Positions 1 through 11,348 of a stretch of 64,000 nucleotides of DNA are shown here, one piece after another (position 1 is the stretch's first letter; each line of letters begins with the position of its first letter). The translations under genes and the position numbers were made by a program. The stretch covers positions 11,368,828 to 11,432,827 of the forward strand of contig QXEO01000531.1 in assembly GCA_007115705.1 (NCBI GenBank), in the 5' to 3' direction. Under the pieces are notes generated by a model. The model did no database searches. It was not told where the DNA came from and worked only from the letters and a program-made list of their open reading frames with translations. This stretch comes from Dactylis glomerata (Eukaryota > Streptophyta > Magnoliopsida > Poales > Poaceae).

Positions 1-219
1 GCCGGGCGTCCTCAGCAAAGACCTGGCCCAAAACATGCCTGGTTTGGGCCCAAACTGACTCGGTTCGACTCAAACGGGTACATACCGACCCATATATGGG
101 TTCGGCCTAATTTTAGCACGCAGGCCAAGTGTATAGCGCACCTTAGACGTGTAGACATCGTGTCGTAGGCAGTCCTAGTGCGCCATCATGTGCTCGTGCT
201 CATCCAGACTCGGTCTCCT
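1..219. other. Unassigned left edge, probably 3' UTR or LTR remnant of element E
   Basis: No open frame or recognisable motif. It lies just downstream, in minus orientation, of the C-terminal extension of element E, so it is probably E's 3' untranslated region or LTR. The LTR boundary cannot be placed because the window begins here and no second copy is available. Moderately GC-rich, with a CGACCCATATATGGGTTCGG palindrome near 87-106. Confidence 0.35.
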
Positions 220-583
220 TCACGTGGTGATGTCCTCCATGCTTGTGGCACCGGCCTCCCTCTCCTCCCTCGCGCTCTCTTGCTTGATCACCACGTCGTG
301 CTCCATGCGTTGCATCTCCTCGCTCCCTCGAATCCCTTCGTCTCCAATGAACCTGATCATACATATGAACAAAGACTTAGGCAGTATAAAATTCTCATTA
401 CAATAAATATCAGATTTAGCAAGGAGTGAGTTCACCTGCTGTTGTAACAACTTAGCACGGGCTCGAGTAATTGGTCCAATCCGAATCTCGTCATTGGACT
501 TATCTTGATCAGCAACAATAGGATCATCAACAGTAGGTGGAGATAGCTGTGTAGTAGGGATGTCCTCATCATCTCCCCCCCTT
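220..583 (-). pseudogene. C-terminal tail of gypsy E polyprotein, in a shifted frame
   Basis: From the G-run at about 577-583 this frame stays open to 220. It carries the GPITRARAKLLQQQ motif and then NENFILPKSL, also present after the integrase of element D, so the tail is a real part of this family's polyprotein. It is out of frame with the main pol frame at 432-3041 by one base, at a run of seven Gs. Its role is unknown. It is probably either the natural C-terminus of the integrase tail region or a separate product. The last residues (about 220-330) are low-complexity and may not be coding. Confidence 0.6.
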
Positions 584-3041
584 CAAAAGGCGTCGACCTC
601 GACGCTCCAAGGTCATCTCCATCATATGGTGATAAATCTGCAACGTTGAAACTGTTGCTAACACCACCAAACTCAGCAATAGGAATATCAATCGAGTAGG
701 CATTATCATTGATCTTTGCAAGCACTCTATAGGGACCAGCACCTCGGGGCCTCAACTTGGAATGCCTAAGCAAAGGAAATCTGTACTTGCGCAGGTGCAC
801 CCATACCATATCACCGGGCTGAAAAAGAACCTGCTTTCTTGACTTGTTGCGAGCAGCAGCAGTATTCTTCCCTTTCTTCTCAATAGCCTCTCGAGTCTTC
901 TCATGAATTTTCTTCACAAAATCAGCTCTCTTTGATGCCTCCATATTAACTCTCTCATGCAATGGAAGAGGCAACAAATCTAGTGGTGTAATAGGTTTGA
1001 AGCCATACACCACCTCAAACGGACAAAGCTGAGTAGTAGAATGTACCGCCCTGTTGTATGCAAACTCCACATGCGGCAAACAATCTTCCCACTCCCGCAT
1101 ATTTTTCTTGATCATTGTCCTCAGCAACTGTGACAAAGTTCGATTCACCACCTCGGTCTGGCCGTCAGTTTGGGGATGACATGTAGTGCTGAATAGCAGC
1201 TTCGTTCCTAGCTTTCCCCATAAGGACTTCCAGAAGTAGCTCATGAACTTGACGTCCCTGTCAAAAACAGTAGTCTTGGGCCCTCCATGCAAGCGTACAA
1301 TATCCCTTAAAAACAGGTTAGCCACATGCGACGCATCGTCGCTCTTATGACATGCAATAAAGTGTGCCATTTTAGAGAATCTATCCACTACCACAAATAT
1401 AGAATCATGACCATGTTTAGTTTTTGGCAATCCTAGCACAAAATCCATACTAATATCTTCCCATGGTGTAATAGGTGCAGGTAGTGGTGTATACAAACCG
1501 TGAGGCTTCAGCTTGGACTTGGATGTGTTACACACAATGCAGCGCCGCACATACCTGTCCACATCACACCTCATCCTGGGCCAAAAGAAGTGATCAGCTA
1601 GCATGAGTAATGTCTTCTCACGCCCAAAGTGACCCATCAAACCTCCAGCATGTGATTCCTGCAATAAGAGCAAACGCAAAGACGACTCCGGAACACATAG
1701 TTTGTTAGCTCGAAATAGAAACCCATCATGTATGTGATATTTTTCCCAGGCGTTTTTCAAAGCACACAAACGGTATGGTTCAGCAAAATCATGATCAGTT
1801 GCATAAAGCTCACAAATACTCTCTAAACCAGGAATATTAATATCCAGTTGTGTCAATAACATATTCTTCCTAGATAGAGCATCAGCAACCACATTATCTT
1901 TTCCCTTCTTATGTTTAATGATGTACGGAAAAGATTCAATAAACTCAACCCACTTAGCGAGATGCCTATGCAGGTTGGATTGTGCTTTCAAATATTTCAA
2001 AGCTTCATGATCAGAATGTATGATAAATTCTTTTGGCCACAAATAATGTTGCCAAACCTCAAGAACTCTAACAAGCGCATACAATTCTTTATCATAAACA
2101 GGATAATTCAGTCTAGCACCAGATAATTTCTCAGAAAAATAAGCTATAGGACGACCCTCTTGCATCAAAAAGCCACCTATGCCTATACCACTAGCATCAC
2201 ATTCAACTTCAAATTGCTTTGAAAAATCAGGCAATGCAAGTAAAGGTGCAGAAGTAAACAAATGTTTCAATTCATCAAATGCATGATCTTGGGCTGCGCC
2301 CCACACAAAAGGAACACCTTTCTTTGTTAACTCATTTAATGGTGCAGCAATAGTACTAAAGTCTTTCACAAAACGGCGATAGAAACCAGCAAGACCGTGA
2401 AAACTTCGTACTTGACTAACATTCATGGGAGTAGGCCAATCTTGAATAGCTGCAATTTTAGATTGATCTACCTCTACTCCACGCTTAGAAACAACATAAC
2501 CCAGAAATATGACCTTATCTTTTGCAAATGTGCACTTCGCAAGATTAGCATACAATTTATTATCACGCAGCACTTGCAAAACTTGTCTAATATGAGCACA
2601 GTGTTCAGTTTCATTGCGGCTATAAATAAGTATGTCATCAAAATAGACAACCACAAAACGACCAATGAACTCTCTCAAAACATGATTCATTAAGCGCATG
2701 AATGTACTAGGTGCATTAGTAAGACCAAAAGGCATGACTAGCCACTCATATAAGCCAAATTTAGTTTTGAAAGCAGTTTTCCATTCATCCCCTTCTTTCA
2801 TGCGAATTTGATGGTAACCACTACGCAAATCAATTTTAGAGAAAACAGCAGCACCACTCAATTCATCTAACATATCCTCGAGATGGGGAATAGGATGACG
2901 ATATCGAATAGTAATGTTGTTTATAGCTCTACAATCTACGCACATGCGCCATGTACCATCTTTCATAGGCACCAAAATCACAGGAACAGCACAAGGACTA
3001 AGAGAGACACGAATGTACCCTTTATCCAGAAGAGCTTGCAC
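432..3041 (-). CDS. Element E: Ty3/gypsy pol fragment (reverse transcriptase, RNase H, integrase), 869 codons open
   Basis: Chromovirus-like gypsy polyprotein lacking gag and protease. Residue numbers count from 3041. RT is at about 10-200, with FSKIDLRSGYHQI and the catalytic YFDD at residues 133-136 (2634-2645). RNase H is at about 275-400, with VECDASGIGIGG and HSDHEALKYL. The integrase HHCC zinc region (about 460-520, ESHAGGLMGHFGREKT and CIVCNTSK) is followed by the DDE core, with MDFVLGLP, FDRDVKF and DGQTEVVNRTL. The C-terminal GPY-like part contains PRGAGPYRVL. The listed start is a GTG and is not a real start. The frame continues upstream to a TAA replacing the Tyr codon of the APYRTNPDE segment, and homology to D ends at about 3150. 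The FDRD of E is SDRD in D, so catalysis may be weakened. It is an old truncated copy despite the long open frame. Confidence 0.9.
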   Translation of the reverse strand: MQALLDKGYIRVSLSPCAVPVILVPMKDGTWRMCVDCRAINNITIRYRHPIPHLEDMLDELSGAAVFSKIDLRSGYHQIRMKEGDEWKTAFKTKFGLYEWLVMPFGLTNAPSTFMRLMNHVLREFIGRFVVVYFDDILIYSRNETEHCAHIRQVLQVLRDNKLYANLAKCTFAKDKVIFLGYVVSKRGVEVDQSKIAAIQDWPTPMNVSQVRSFHGLAGFYRRFVKDFSTIAAPLNELTKKGVPFVWGAAQDHAFDELKHLFTSAPLLALPDFSKQFEVECDASGIGIGGFLMQEGRPIAYFSEKLSGARLNYPVYDKELYALVRVLEVWQHYLWPKEFIIHSDHEALKYLKAQSNLHRHLAKWVEFIESFPYIIKHKKGKDNVVADALSRKNMLLTQLDINIPGLESICELYATDHDFAEPYRLCALKNAWEKYHIHDGFLFRANKLCVPESSLRLLLLQESHAGGLMGHFGREKTLLMLADHFFWPRMRCDVDRYVRRCIVCNTSKSKLKPHGLYTPLPAPITPWEDISMDFVLGLPKTKHGHDSIFVVVDRFSKMAHFIACHKSDDASHVANLFLRDIVRLHGGPKTTVFDRDVKFMSYFWKSLWGKLGTKLLFSTTCHPQTDGQTEVVNRTLSQLLRTMIKKNMREWEDCLPHVEFAYNRAVHSTTQLCPFEVVYGFKPITPLDLLPLPLHERVNMEASKRADFVKKIHEKTREAIEKKGKNTAAARNKSRKQVLFQPGDMVWVHLRKYRFPLLRHSKLRPRGAGPYRVLAKINDNAYSIDIPIAEFGGVSNSFNVADLSPYDGDDLGASRSTPFEGGEMMRTSLLHSYLHLLLMILLLLIKISPMTRFGLDQLLEPVLSCYNSR

Positions 3042-6028
3042 TTGTGCTTGTATCTCCTTTGTTTCGTCGGGGTTGGTCCTTTAGGGGGCGCGGTTGGGCA
3101 AGGAGGCGCCAGGGATCAAGTCGATCTGGTGCTCGATGCCTCAGTGGGAGAAACCCAAGTGTCTTCCGGCCGGATAAATCCCGAAGGATCCCGATTTACT
3201 ATTGCCCATAGACTGGTGGCAATCCGGATTCCAGGGTCCTACAGATCCTTATATAGTATGAGGCTCCCCGCACTAAAGCAAATAAACTTCGGACTAAGCC
3301 CCGTCCCATACCGGGGTAATGTGGTTGCACGGGTTAATTGTTCTGAGCGAACGCCTAGTGATCACCAATGTCATATATAAACCACCATCTCCTTGTCCTC
3401 CATTTTGGTCAAAACTATTTTCGAAATCACTTCAGTGGGGTAGGTACTACCCCAAGGTTTTCGGAAACATTTTGTAAACTTTCTTTGAGTGTTCCCAATC
3501 CTAGAGTTTTAGCTCCACTAGAAGGTTTATCAAAGGCTTTGTTGCTAACCAACAAGCCACTAATTCAGTGGTAATGGAATAGGTAATCAAGGGGGTCATC
3601 TCGATGGATGATAACAATTTGACTCGCAGAGCCAGAGTCAACAAAAAAATTGCTACAGGAACTATAGCAATATAAATCCATGCACTTTAATAAAACAGAA
3701 GAAGGCATGCAAATGTGTAAATAGGAGTTCAGATATGCATCAAGTTAGATGGCTTGCCTTGGCTGGCTTGTCCCTGGTCCTCCTCGTCCTGATACTCATA
3801 CACTTCACCTTCTTCGGTACACTCCTCGTTCGATTCTATCGCCGGGAAAAATAACAACACACAATTAAATACACAAGCATACACAAGTCACAAACAATGC
3901 AGCACTCCATACCCTATTATCAAAGAGTACCAGAAGCAAACAAGTTTAGAAAACAATCAAGATTTTAAAGGTTCTTAATTAGCAATTTATCCCTATTAGA
4001 AACTAGGGTTTCTTATTTGATGTGAACACAACAACTTAGCAACCAATTCAAGCATGCAGGCATTCAATGAATCAAACAGCACACTTATCAAATTTGCAGG
4101 TTGACAACAATCTTAAGAACCTACCAAAGTTAGCTTTACTGAAAAACAAGTTGTGGTTAATTTCCTATGAATTAATCAATAGGAAATATCACTAGAGGAC
4201 CAAAATAATCCTCAGATATTCTCTGTATCTCAGAAAAATATGAGGTAAAGTGCTCTGGAAAGCCCTTCCAGAACATGATCCAACAAAGTTGGATTCAATA
4301 AAAAATTCCTTTTCTACTGCAATTAGTGATTTTTCTAAAATTAATTACACACAATGCCATTTTAAATACTGCTGCAAGAATACAAGTCCTAAAATAGCAA
4401 AACCAGTGGGTCAAGCAAGGTATATTGATGAGCTATCACTGAAAATTGGTTTCATTCAATTTCAACATACCAAACTCAAGATTTCCAATTAAGTAAGAAA
4501 ATAGGCTATTAACACACCACTATTTATCATTTGCTCTACACTGCTCTTAAAATCATGGGAGCTATGCCATCTGAAAGTTAACGACTTAAGCTACTCAAGG
4601 AAATTTGAATCACTTCATTTGCATGCATAGAACAATTTCTATGGCATTTCAAAGTTCACAGAATAAGCAAAATCATCAGAGCTTTTCTAAAAAAATTATC
4701 TTGTGGGCCAGATCTGCCCAGAACGGGCCGAGGCGAAGCAGATCTGGCCCAGATCCCGCGCGGCAGTGGCGCCGTTTGAACCTGCCAGTGAGGCCCGGCT
4801 GTCAGCGGCCCCGGGTTACCGAATCGGTACGCGCCATCCCTGGCCATCCGATTAAGTGACGATCGATGGCGCACGTTCGTCGTCTCCGCGACGGGAGGGT
4901 TAGGGCGCTGGCGAGGCTAGGGTTTGCTGGGAGTAGCGGGGGCTCACCTAGGGCGTTTCTCGACATCAGAGAGGGGTAGCGGCAGCTGCGGGGCTTCATG
5001 TGGTCGAGTCTCACCATCGGTGAAGCAAAAGGGGGCCTCGAGCGATGGCGTGGTCGAGGGAGTCCTGCAGGCGCTCTGGCAATGCCTCGGCGATGTCGTC
5101 GTCCTCCGCTAGCTCTGGATGGAGGAAACGACGGGGGTTAGCGTGAGGTGAACCAAAGGGTGCTGACAGAGGGAGAACAAGAGGGAGAAGGTCGGCGGCA
5201 TCGACGGCAACCTCCACCCCTTCTCGTGCAGCACCCGAGCGAGATCGAGCTCTCCCCGGCGAGGGAGAGCCAGAGACTTTGGCTGCGGCTCTGGGCGATG
5301 GGGCTGGTGTGCTGGGGGTGCAAATGGGCAGAAAGATGGGAGAGAAAGGGGGCTCGGGGCTATTTAACTGGCGCGGTGGCCTCGGTGACATGTGCGGCTG
5401 GTCGTGGCATTCGGTGTGAGTATTGGCCAAGCTGGGCGGTGGCATCCAGTGCTGGTCGAAGTGTGCGTGGCGCGGACGGCTTTTGGACAGGCGCAGGTGG
5501 CCGAGGGCGTCGAGACGGACGTGCCGACCGTCCAGTCACATCTGCGCGCGCAGGTGTTCGACGGCGGCCGCAGCGTCTAACGGGCAAGAGGGCAGGCGTA
5601 GCTGCGCCAGTAGGGTGCTCGTGTCGCGTGTAGTCCGCGTGTTTGAACGAAAACGATCGAGGGTGATCGTGGGGTAGGAAACGGGAACGTGCTCTGGGTG
5701 ACGTGCTCGGAGCGGGTTGGGGGTCGCTTGGTGGCAGTGGTGCACGGGAGAGGGAGTGGACTCGCCTGGGGAATCAGCGAGGTACAGTGGGGCTGGTGCG
5801 CTCCTTCGTTTGGTCGGGGAGACAGAGGGGAGGGGTGGACTTCGAGGTGCTCGACCGGGTCCTCTGTCCGGAGCACGGTCGAGGGTAGGGGCTAGGGCTT
5901 ACCCCTGCGGCTGCCAGGTGGGGTAGGGTGCTGGTCTGGGTCTGGTTACCCGCCTGGCGAGTGGTGGAGGGAGATGGGAGAGAGAAGAAAAGATTTGCAA
6001 GATCTTTGCATGCACTAGGGCTCGGGTT

Positions 6029-6045
6029 CCCTCTCTCTCTCTCTC
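6029..6045. repeat. (CT)n microsatellite
   Basis: Run of alternating C and T inside the I3 LTR. Confidence 0.85.
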
Positions 6046-6536
6046 AAATTTGAAAATTTTCCAAGCAAGGCATGGCTGGGGTGATGCCAGGTGCAATGCT
6101 GGTCATTGACCATGCCTTGGTGCTGGATACTAGAGAGAAAAGATTTTGTTTTAAGAAAGAAGAAAAGAAGGAAAGAAAAAGCTCACACGAAATTATAGGT
6201 CAAAACACACAAAAATTTGAAATGCAATTCAATATTCTAGCTTGGTAAAATGTTTGGAGAGTTTGGAGTCAAATTCCTAGGTCACTTAAACTTGCTAGAT
6301 TTAAAGAGAAAAGAAAACTGAAAAGAAAAGGAGTTTAAATAAAATCCACACTTTCACATGAAATCATAGTGCAAAACAAACAAGCAAGACCTAGGTTTAT
6401 TCTTTCTAGGTTTGAAATGGAATTCAAATAATCTGCAAGCCAACACACATCACAATTCACACTTGCAAGAATTCTAGAAGAGAATTTTGAATCAAAAGAT
6501 TTTATAGAGTCACACCAATGCACATGGGATCATGCA

Positions 6537-6549
6537 TACACACACACAC
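6537..6549. repeat. (AC)n microsatellite
   Basis: Short alternating A/C tract near the right end of the I3 LTR. Confidence 0.8.
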
Positions 6550-6632
6550 GATTTCTTAATAAAAAGTTTTAGTTTCCCCTAAATAAAGCATTACTTGGTC
6601 TTAATATGCATTACAAAAAGTGGGCTGTTACA

Positions 6633-6717
6633 CTGGTGGTGGTGGTGGTGGTTCATCCACATGTGCAGCAGTGCTAGAAGTGTTCCCAAATAGGAAACCA
6701 AATGGAGAATTCTCCAT
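6633..6717 (-). pseudogene. Element J: first 28 codons of gag, cut by I3
   Basis: The frame starts at ATG 6717 (minus), 93 bases downstream of the J primer-binding site. It reads MENSPFGFLFGNTS and ends in a proline run encoded by a (GGT)n tract read on the other strand. It is interrupted exactly at the I3 insertion point. Position and context indicate the N-terminus of a gypsy gag. The rest lies left of I3, outside or deleted. No domain is visible in this short piece. Confidence 0.55.
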
Positions 6718-6809
6718 AGCAAAATAAAATAAAAGTAAAAGACAGAAATAAAAATAATACTCACAGCGACGGTTACCTTTACCAAATCCACTCTTCAATA
6801 GCGCTTCAC

Positions 6810-6827
6810 TCCCCGGCAACGGCGCCA
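6810..6827 (-). other. Primer-binding site of element J (tRNA-Asp type)
   Basis: Reads TGGCGCCGTTGCCGGGGA on the minus strand, complementary to the 3' end of plant tRNA-Asp, 11 bases inside the J LTR edge. This site is typical of Athila-type and related gypsy elements. Confidence 0.85.
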
Positions 6828-6838
6828 GAAAATAGTCT

Positions 6839-8212
6839 TGATGACCAACAAGTATAGGGGGTGTATTGTAGTACTTTTGATAAATAAGAGTGTCGAACCC
6901 AATGAGGAGCAGAAGGTGTTGACAAGTGGTTTTGATCAAGGATTCACTGTAAATACTAGCAAACGGGTTTTCAGGGGTATTTGGTAATGCAAATAAATAA
7001 AGTGCGAGTAAATAAAAGACAGTAGTAATAATTGCAGCAAGTGGCCCAATCCTTTCTAGAGCAAAGGACAAGCCGGTTGTGTAACTTCGGATGACCAAAC
7101 GTTCTCGAGGACACATGGGAGTTTCTGTCAAGAGCTTTCGCTTCATGCCGCTAAATAATCTTTATTGGTTTAATAAGTGTTATGGGGGTGAACCTGTGCT
7201 AGCGCACTACCCTTACTAGGATAAATACACACTTGTGATTATACCCCTTGCAAGCATCTGCAAATACAAAAAAGTAATTAAGATAAATCTAACCACAGCC
7301 TTAAACTCTAAGATCCTACGCTCCCTGGTGCAATGGTTTCCCAACGGAGGTTTAGGTTTCTGTCACTCCAGCAACCCCACAATTGGTAGCCAAATACACA
7401 ATGCATCTCACTAGGCCCATAAATGGTGAAGTATCATGTAGTCGATGTTCACATGACACCACTAGTGAAATAACACCACAACAAATAAATATCAAACCAG
7501 TAAATATTACTCAACAATAATTCACTACTAACATCTTGACTTCTCCCATGTCCTCAAGAACTAAACGAACTACTCACAAGACATCATATGGATCATGATC
7601 AGAGGTGAAATAATGGTAAATAATAATCTGAACATAAACCTTAATTCAACGGTTCCACTCAATAGCATCAACCACAAGAGTAATCAACACCGGGAAAGTT
7701 TCCCCTAAGAATTTAACAAGATCCAACTCAAGATGTTACATCGGGATGGCGTGGTGATGGCGGAGATGAAGGTGTTGGTGATGGAGATGATGATGATCCC
7801 GATGAAGTCCGGTGCGATGGTGATGACGATGGTGACGATCTCCCCTATCCGGGAAGGAATTTCCCCGGTAGATTTCTGTCTGCCAGAGAGCTTTTCTCTC
7901 TCTGGTGTTTTCCGCCCCGCAGAGGCGGCGGTGTCTATCTCTGAGGCCCCCCCGCCTTCTCCTTCCGGCTTCTTCAGTCTTCTGGGAAAATATAATTTTC
8001 TTGTATTTTTCTGGAATTTTCCTGATCTTCAAAATGTGGTGCCTTGACGGTCCTTTTTCCAGCAGAATCCTGACTCCGGCAGCAAATCCTCCAATGATCA
8101 TCAAACATGCAAACATAGAGGAAACAACATAAGTATCATCTCTAAATATGAAATATATCAATGAATAAAAGTAAATTATGATACAAAATGGTGAGGCAAA
8201 ATGGATGTATCA
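6839..8212 (-). mobile_element. Element J: 5' LTR, 1374 bp, minus orientation
   Basis: In minus orientation the LTR begins TGATACATCCATTTTGCCTC and ends TTGGTCATCA beside the PBS, so it has TG...CA ends. It is the same family as the F LTR at 27753-29264 (plus), including a shared ATC/CAT-rich trinucleotide stretch (here about 7745-7850). The target copy on its right would be ACGCC (8213-8217). The rest of J extends left and is lost beyond I3 and E. Confidence 0.8.
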
Positions 8213-8672
8213 ACGCCTCAACATACTCCATTGGAATACCCAAAGACACCTTTTTAATCACTGTTTTATTGAGTGACGGTTTATGCAATCAAAGCAGCCG
8301 ACAGAAGTAATGATTACATATGATCTCACGGTCTAAGGATTAGGTTACAACACTTCTTATTATCACAACATGCATATCATGACACAATCGTGTTGCAATA
8401 CTAATGTTGAGTAGGTCCATCATGGAATTCACCTAATAGCATGATTCCATTATCAATTGACATAAATGTCACATGATTGGGAAACCTCAATCATCAGTTG
8501 ACCAATGAGCTAGTATTAGAGGTTTACTAGGAACTTTGGTTGTTCAATACCATACGTGTTTCAGTGTTTCCAATTAACACAATTATAGCAAAGTATTAAA
8601 CTTATTATGAACTAATGATATATGCAAATAAACCCTTTATTATTTTCCTCTAGGGCATATATCCTTAAGTCT
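8213..8672 (-). mobile_element. Element K: Copia LTR fragment (BARE/Angela-like), minus
   Basis: Ends with CCTCTAGGGCATATATCCTT, the inverse of the start of BARE/Angela-type LTRs, followed by the inverse of the usual sequence just upstream of that 3' LTR (CTCCAACTTACACTAGAG). Only about 460 bp of LTR remain, abutting the J LTR. Family similarity is from memory of typical Triticeae Copia sequences and was not aligned. Confidence 0.6.
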
Positions 8673-11121
8673 CCAACTTACACTAGAGTACAAATAATCC
8701 AGCCACATTTGTTACTAATCATGACACCATATCAGACATATGCGACCTTGATCATGCTTGCTCGTGAGAGAGGTTGTTTTAATGATCTGTAACTCAGACC
8801 TGTTATATTCTTTGCAACTTGTCACCTAATTTTTCATTATTCCATCATCAAATGATGTTAAAGAATATGTTTGGCAGAAGAGTGAGACTTATTCTAGCAT
8901 TTGCAATGGCATTTCACCAGTCAAGTGGTACTTTCAGATAGCTTTGCATGCTAGAAAGACACTCATCTAGAAGACGGACTTTCCAAGCCATAACATCATA
9001 CTTTTCACTTTCCAAGTAGCTACTAACCTTTTCAATTTATGTAGATTCAATCTATAGTGCATAACGCAACTTTGATATCTAACCACACATCCAAATATCT
9101 AAGCCTTCTATCTTGCAAGAGTTTTCAAATATCTAAACTTAGTGAACTCTCACTTTCTTTTAGAAATACGTCCTCGGTTCTAACTAGAACCTGTAGGACA
9201 ATAACTTTTCTTTGTTCCACAATTCTCAAATCGTTCTACAACGTGTTCTTCCAACTAAGAACTCGGGTCACATTATGTCATGTAGATAGCATGGCCTTTA
9301 GATGACGTAACCAAAGTAACGTGGCACATCTATCAGCCACTTCTATTGTACCGAGATTTAAATCAATGTTTTACCTAGCCATTCAGTCATTCAAGAGCTT
9401 TCTCTCTGACTTGTGCCATTCTAGAATTGTTCAGAATTTCAACTAAGAAAACATTCCGACTTAATGTTATTGAACATATCAATCTATCTCGATAGATATC
9501 AATGTTTCCATGTATTAATACCATTTATTAATATTTGCTAATACCAATTTTTTATTCATCATATGTCATCTACATATAAGAATGTCTATCATCCCCCACT
9601 CAAAAATGTGTCAGTCACATATAAGTTTAGAAAGCTCTCATAGCTCCCACTCAAAATATGTCATCTACATATAATGATCAAGAAACTATTCAATTTAGCT
9701 CCCGCTCAGTTTATTGTAAATAGTAGGTCTACTCGACATTTTGGCACTTCCAAAATCCTTTGATCATACATCAAACCGAGATTTCCCAGTTGTGAGATAT
9801 TAGTTTCCAAAAGGTACACAGAACCTTGCCTCTTCTTAAAAGAATTTTAAGAACCTTGCCTCATCGTTGTTCATAGGTATGTCTCGTTCTATTAACATCA
9901 CAAGTAAATCATGAATAATATTATGCAACCAGGCATAGTGTATTAAAGAATCCTAGTTTATTTAATAAAATACTTCAACCAAAAACATATGATCACTATC
10001 ATTAGTTTTTCCCTCTTATAATGCAGAATTTTCGTTCCGGATCACATTCCATTGCGCTACTCAGGCATTATTAAGATAAATTCAATATCTTTAATTGAAC
10101 ATTTATTTTCTTCCTTTTAACACCCTTACCGAAAATACTCTTTCAATAGGGTGCACTAAAACTTTGCAATACAATTTTGTGCTTTTGGTTCATGAAAGAT
10201 GCGTCCATATTACACATAAGGAAACACTACAAAGAATTATTCATATTAATTTCGAATTATCATCTATTACTCAGAAATTTCTATGAATTATACTATAACT
10301 CATATGATATTATTTATATGACTTCCTATTTAAAATTGAGTGTTTGCTATTTTAATGTACCGCTCTTTAACGATAAAACTTAGCGCTATAGGAGATAATT
10401 TAGCATCACATAAATATCCAACAAAGTATGATTTATAACACAGATCAACATATTGAAGTGTTCTAGGTATGTATTTTTTAGAACAACTTCTACAAATTCT
10501 TACACAAAAATCATAACTTATAATCTTATCGCTTTGGTCAAAATCAAAGGGACTTAATTACAATTCTTTCTTAATTTCCAAAATCTTTTGAACACATAAA
10601 ATGGTTTCAAAACCATGTAAAAACAAATATTTACTTTGGATTTCTAATCAAGAATGTGAAACAATGATATACACTACTTGTATGAATATTATACATTGAC
10701 ATGTATAATATTTAATGATTTAAAGTACATTCCTTTTCTATGTTGAAATCATTTGTATGTTCTTAAGAATTAGGCGTACCCTTCATAACATGGAGTTCGA
10801 GTTATTTTGTCAAATGAAACATGATTCATACTGCAGAATGATCAAGCATCCAACAACAATACATTTCATCAACATGAAAATTTCACATGTACTTAATCAT
10901 AAAGTATGTCTTTTAAATAGTAGTGTCCTTAATATGAAATCATTTTTTAGCTTGGATAATTATTTTTTATTGTTTATAAATGCTCATAATAACACATTCA
11001 TAATCATAATGTGACCATAACTTTGTCTCGCGAAAAGCAAGATGCATAAATAAGGTCCTCAACCATTATTGATTACAAATTTTATTCTATTACTAATCCT
11101 GATTATAAATCTGGAGGTAGG
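8673..11121 (-). pseudogene. Element K: decayed Copia internal region (RT/RNase H part), minus
   Basis: No long frame survives. On the minus strand the codons for LYVDDI, the Copia reverse transcriptase active site, are readable around 9564-9580, and again around 9659-9674. The order, LTR then RNase H and RT moving rightward, fits a minus-strand Copia. It is strongly AT-rich, with many stops and small repeats. The part beyond about 10000 shows no motif I can name. The region ends at the G0 LTR at 11122. Confidence 0.55.
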
Positions 11122-11348
11122 GTGATAAGTATTACACCGATAATCCTAGTGTTTTGTCCCAATCTTTCACAGAGAGTCTACCACATAGATGCATTCTTCC
11201 AATCATGCGATGCACGCAACCTGAAGAAGAGGAACGAATCCAGCAAGCAGCATGAAGATAATCAACACGCCTCAAACCCGAGTCTAATAATTCTTGATCA
11301 ACACAAGAACCTTCACAACGATTCACTTCATAAGATGGATAACGACAG
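11122..11348 (-). mobile_element. G0: inverted LTR end of the G family, minus
   Basis: Reverse complement of the last 227 bp or so of the G-family LTR (compare 50930-51162). It starts TGATAAG, the inverse of the LTR end CTTATCA, and shares the GGTTTGAGGCGTG and CTTCTTCAGGT segments in inverse. It stops where the plus-oriented G1 LTR starts, so G1 probably inserted into it. The rest of G0 is not seen. Confidence 0.8.

Larger units (their letters stand above)
3151..6632. mobile_element. I3: right-hand 3.5 kb of a long LTR of the I/L family
   Basis: From about 3151 the sequence aligns by eye with 62160-64000 (element I2), for example GTGTCTTC-GGCC-GATAAATCCC and the stretch around ATGATAACA. 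Its right end, GGGCTGTTACA at 6632, matches the LTR end of L at 35841. It holds an AT-rich part (3600-4690), a GC-rich block (about 4690-5945, many short open frames in all frames, none recognisable) and an AT-rich tail. The left third is absent because element E abuts at about 3150. It is inserted in the gag start of J. The right-side target copy would be CTGGT (6633-6637), but its left partner is outside the window. No protein domain was seen in it. Confidence 0.75.

Noticed and set aside
5148..5633. 161-codon frame and many overlapping frames in the GC-rich block of I3
   Set aside because: Open frames on both strands and in several registers, as expected from high GC; no motif.
6817..6834. 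tRNA-like sequences at the primer-binding sites
   Set aside because: Only 18 bases complementary to the tRNA-Asp 3' end are present, with no cloverleaf; these are priming sites, not tRNA genes.
7736..8161. His/Arg-rich 141-codon frame (minus) in the J LTR
   Set aside because: Caused by the ATC/CAT trinucleotide stretch; the plus strand is open too, as Met-rich frames.
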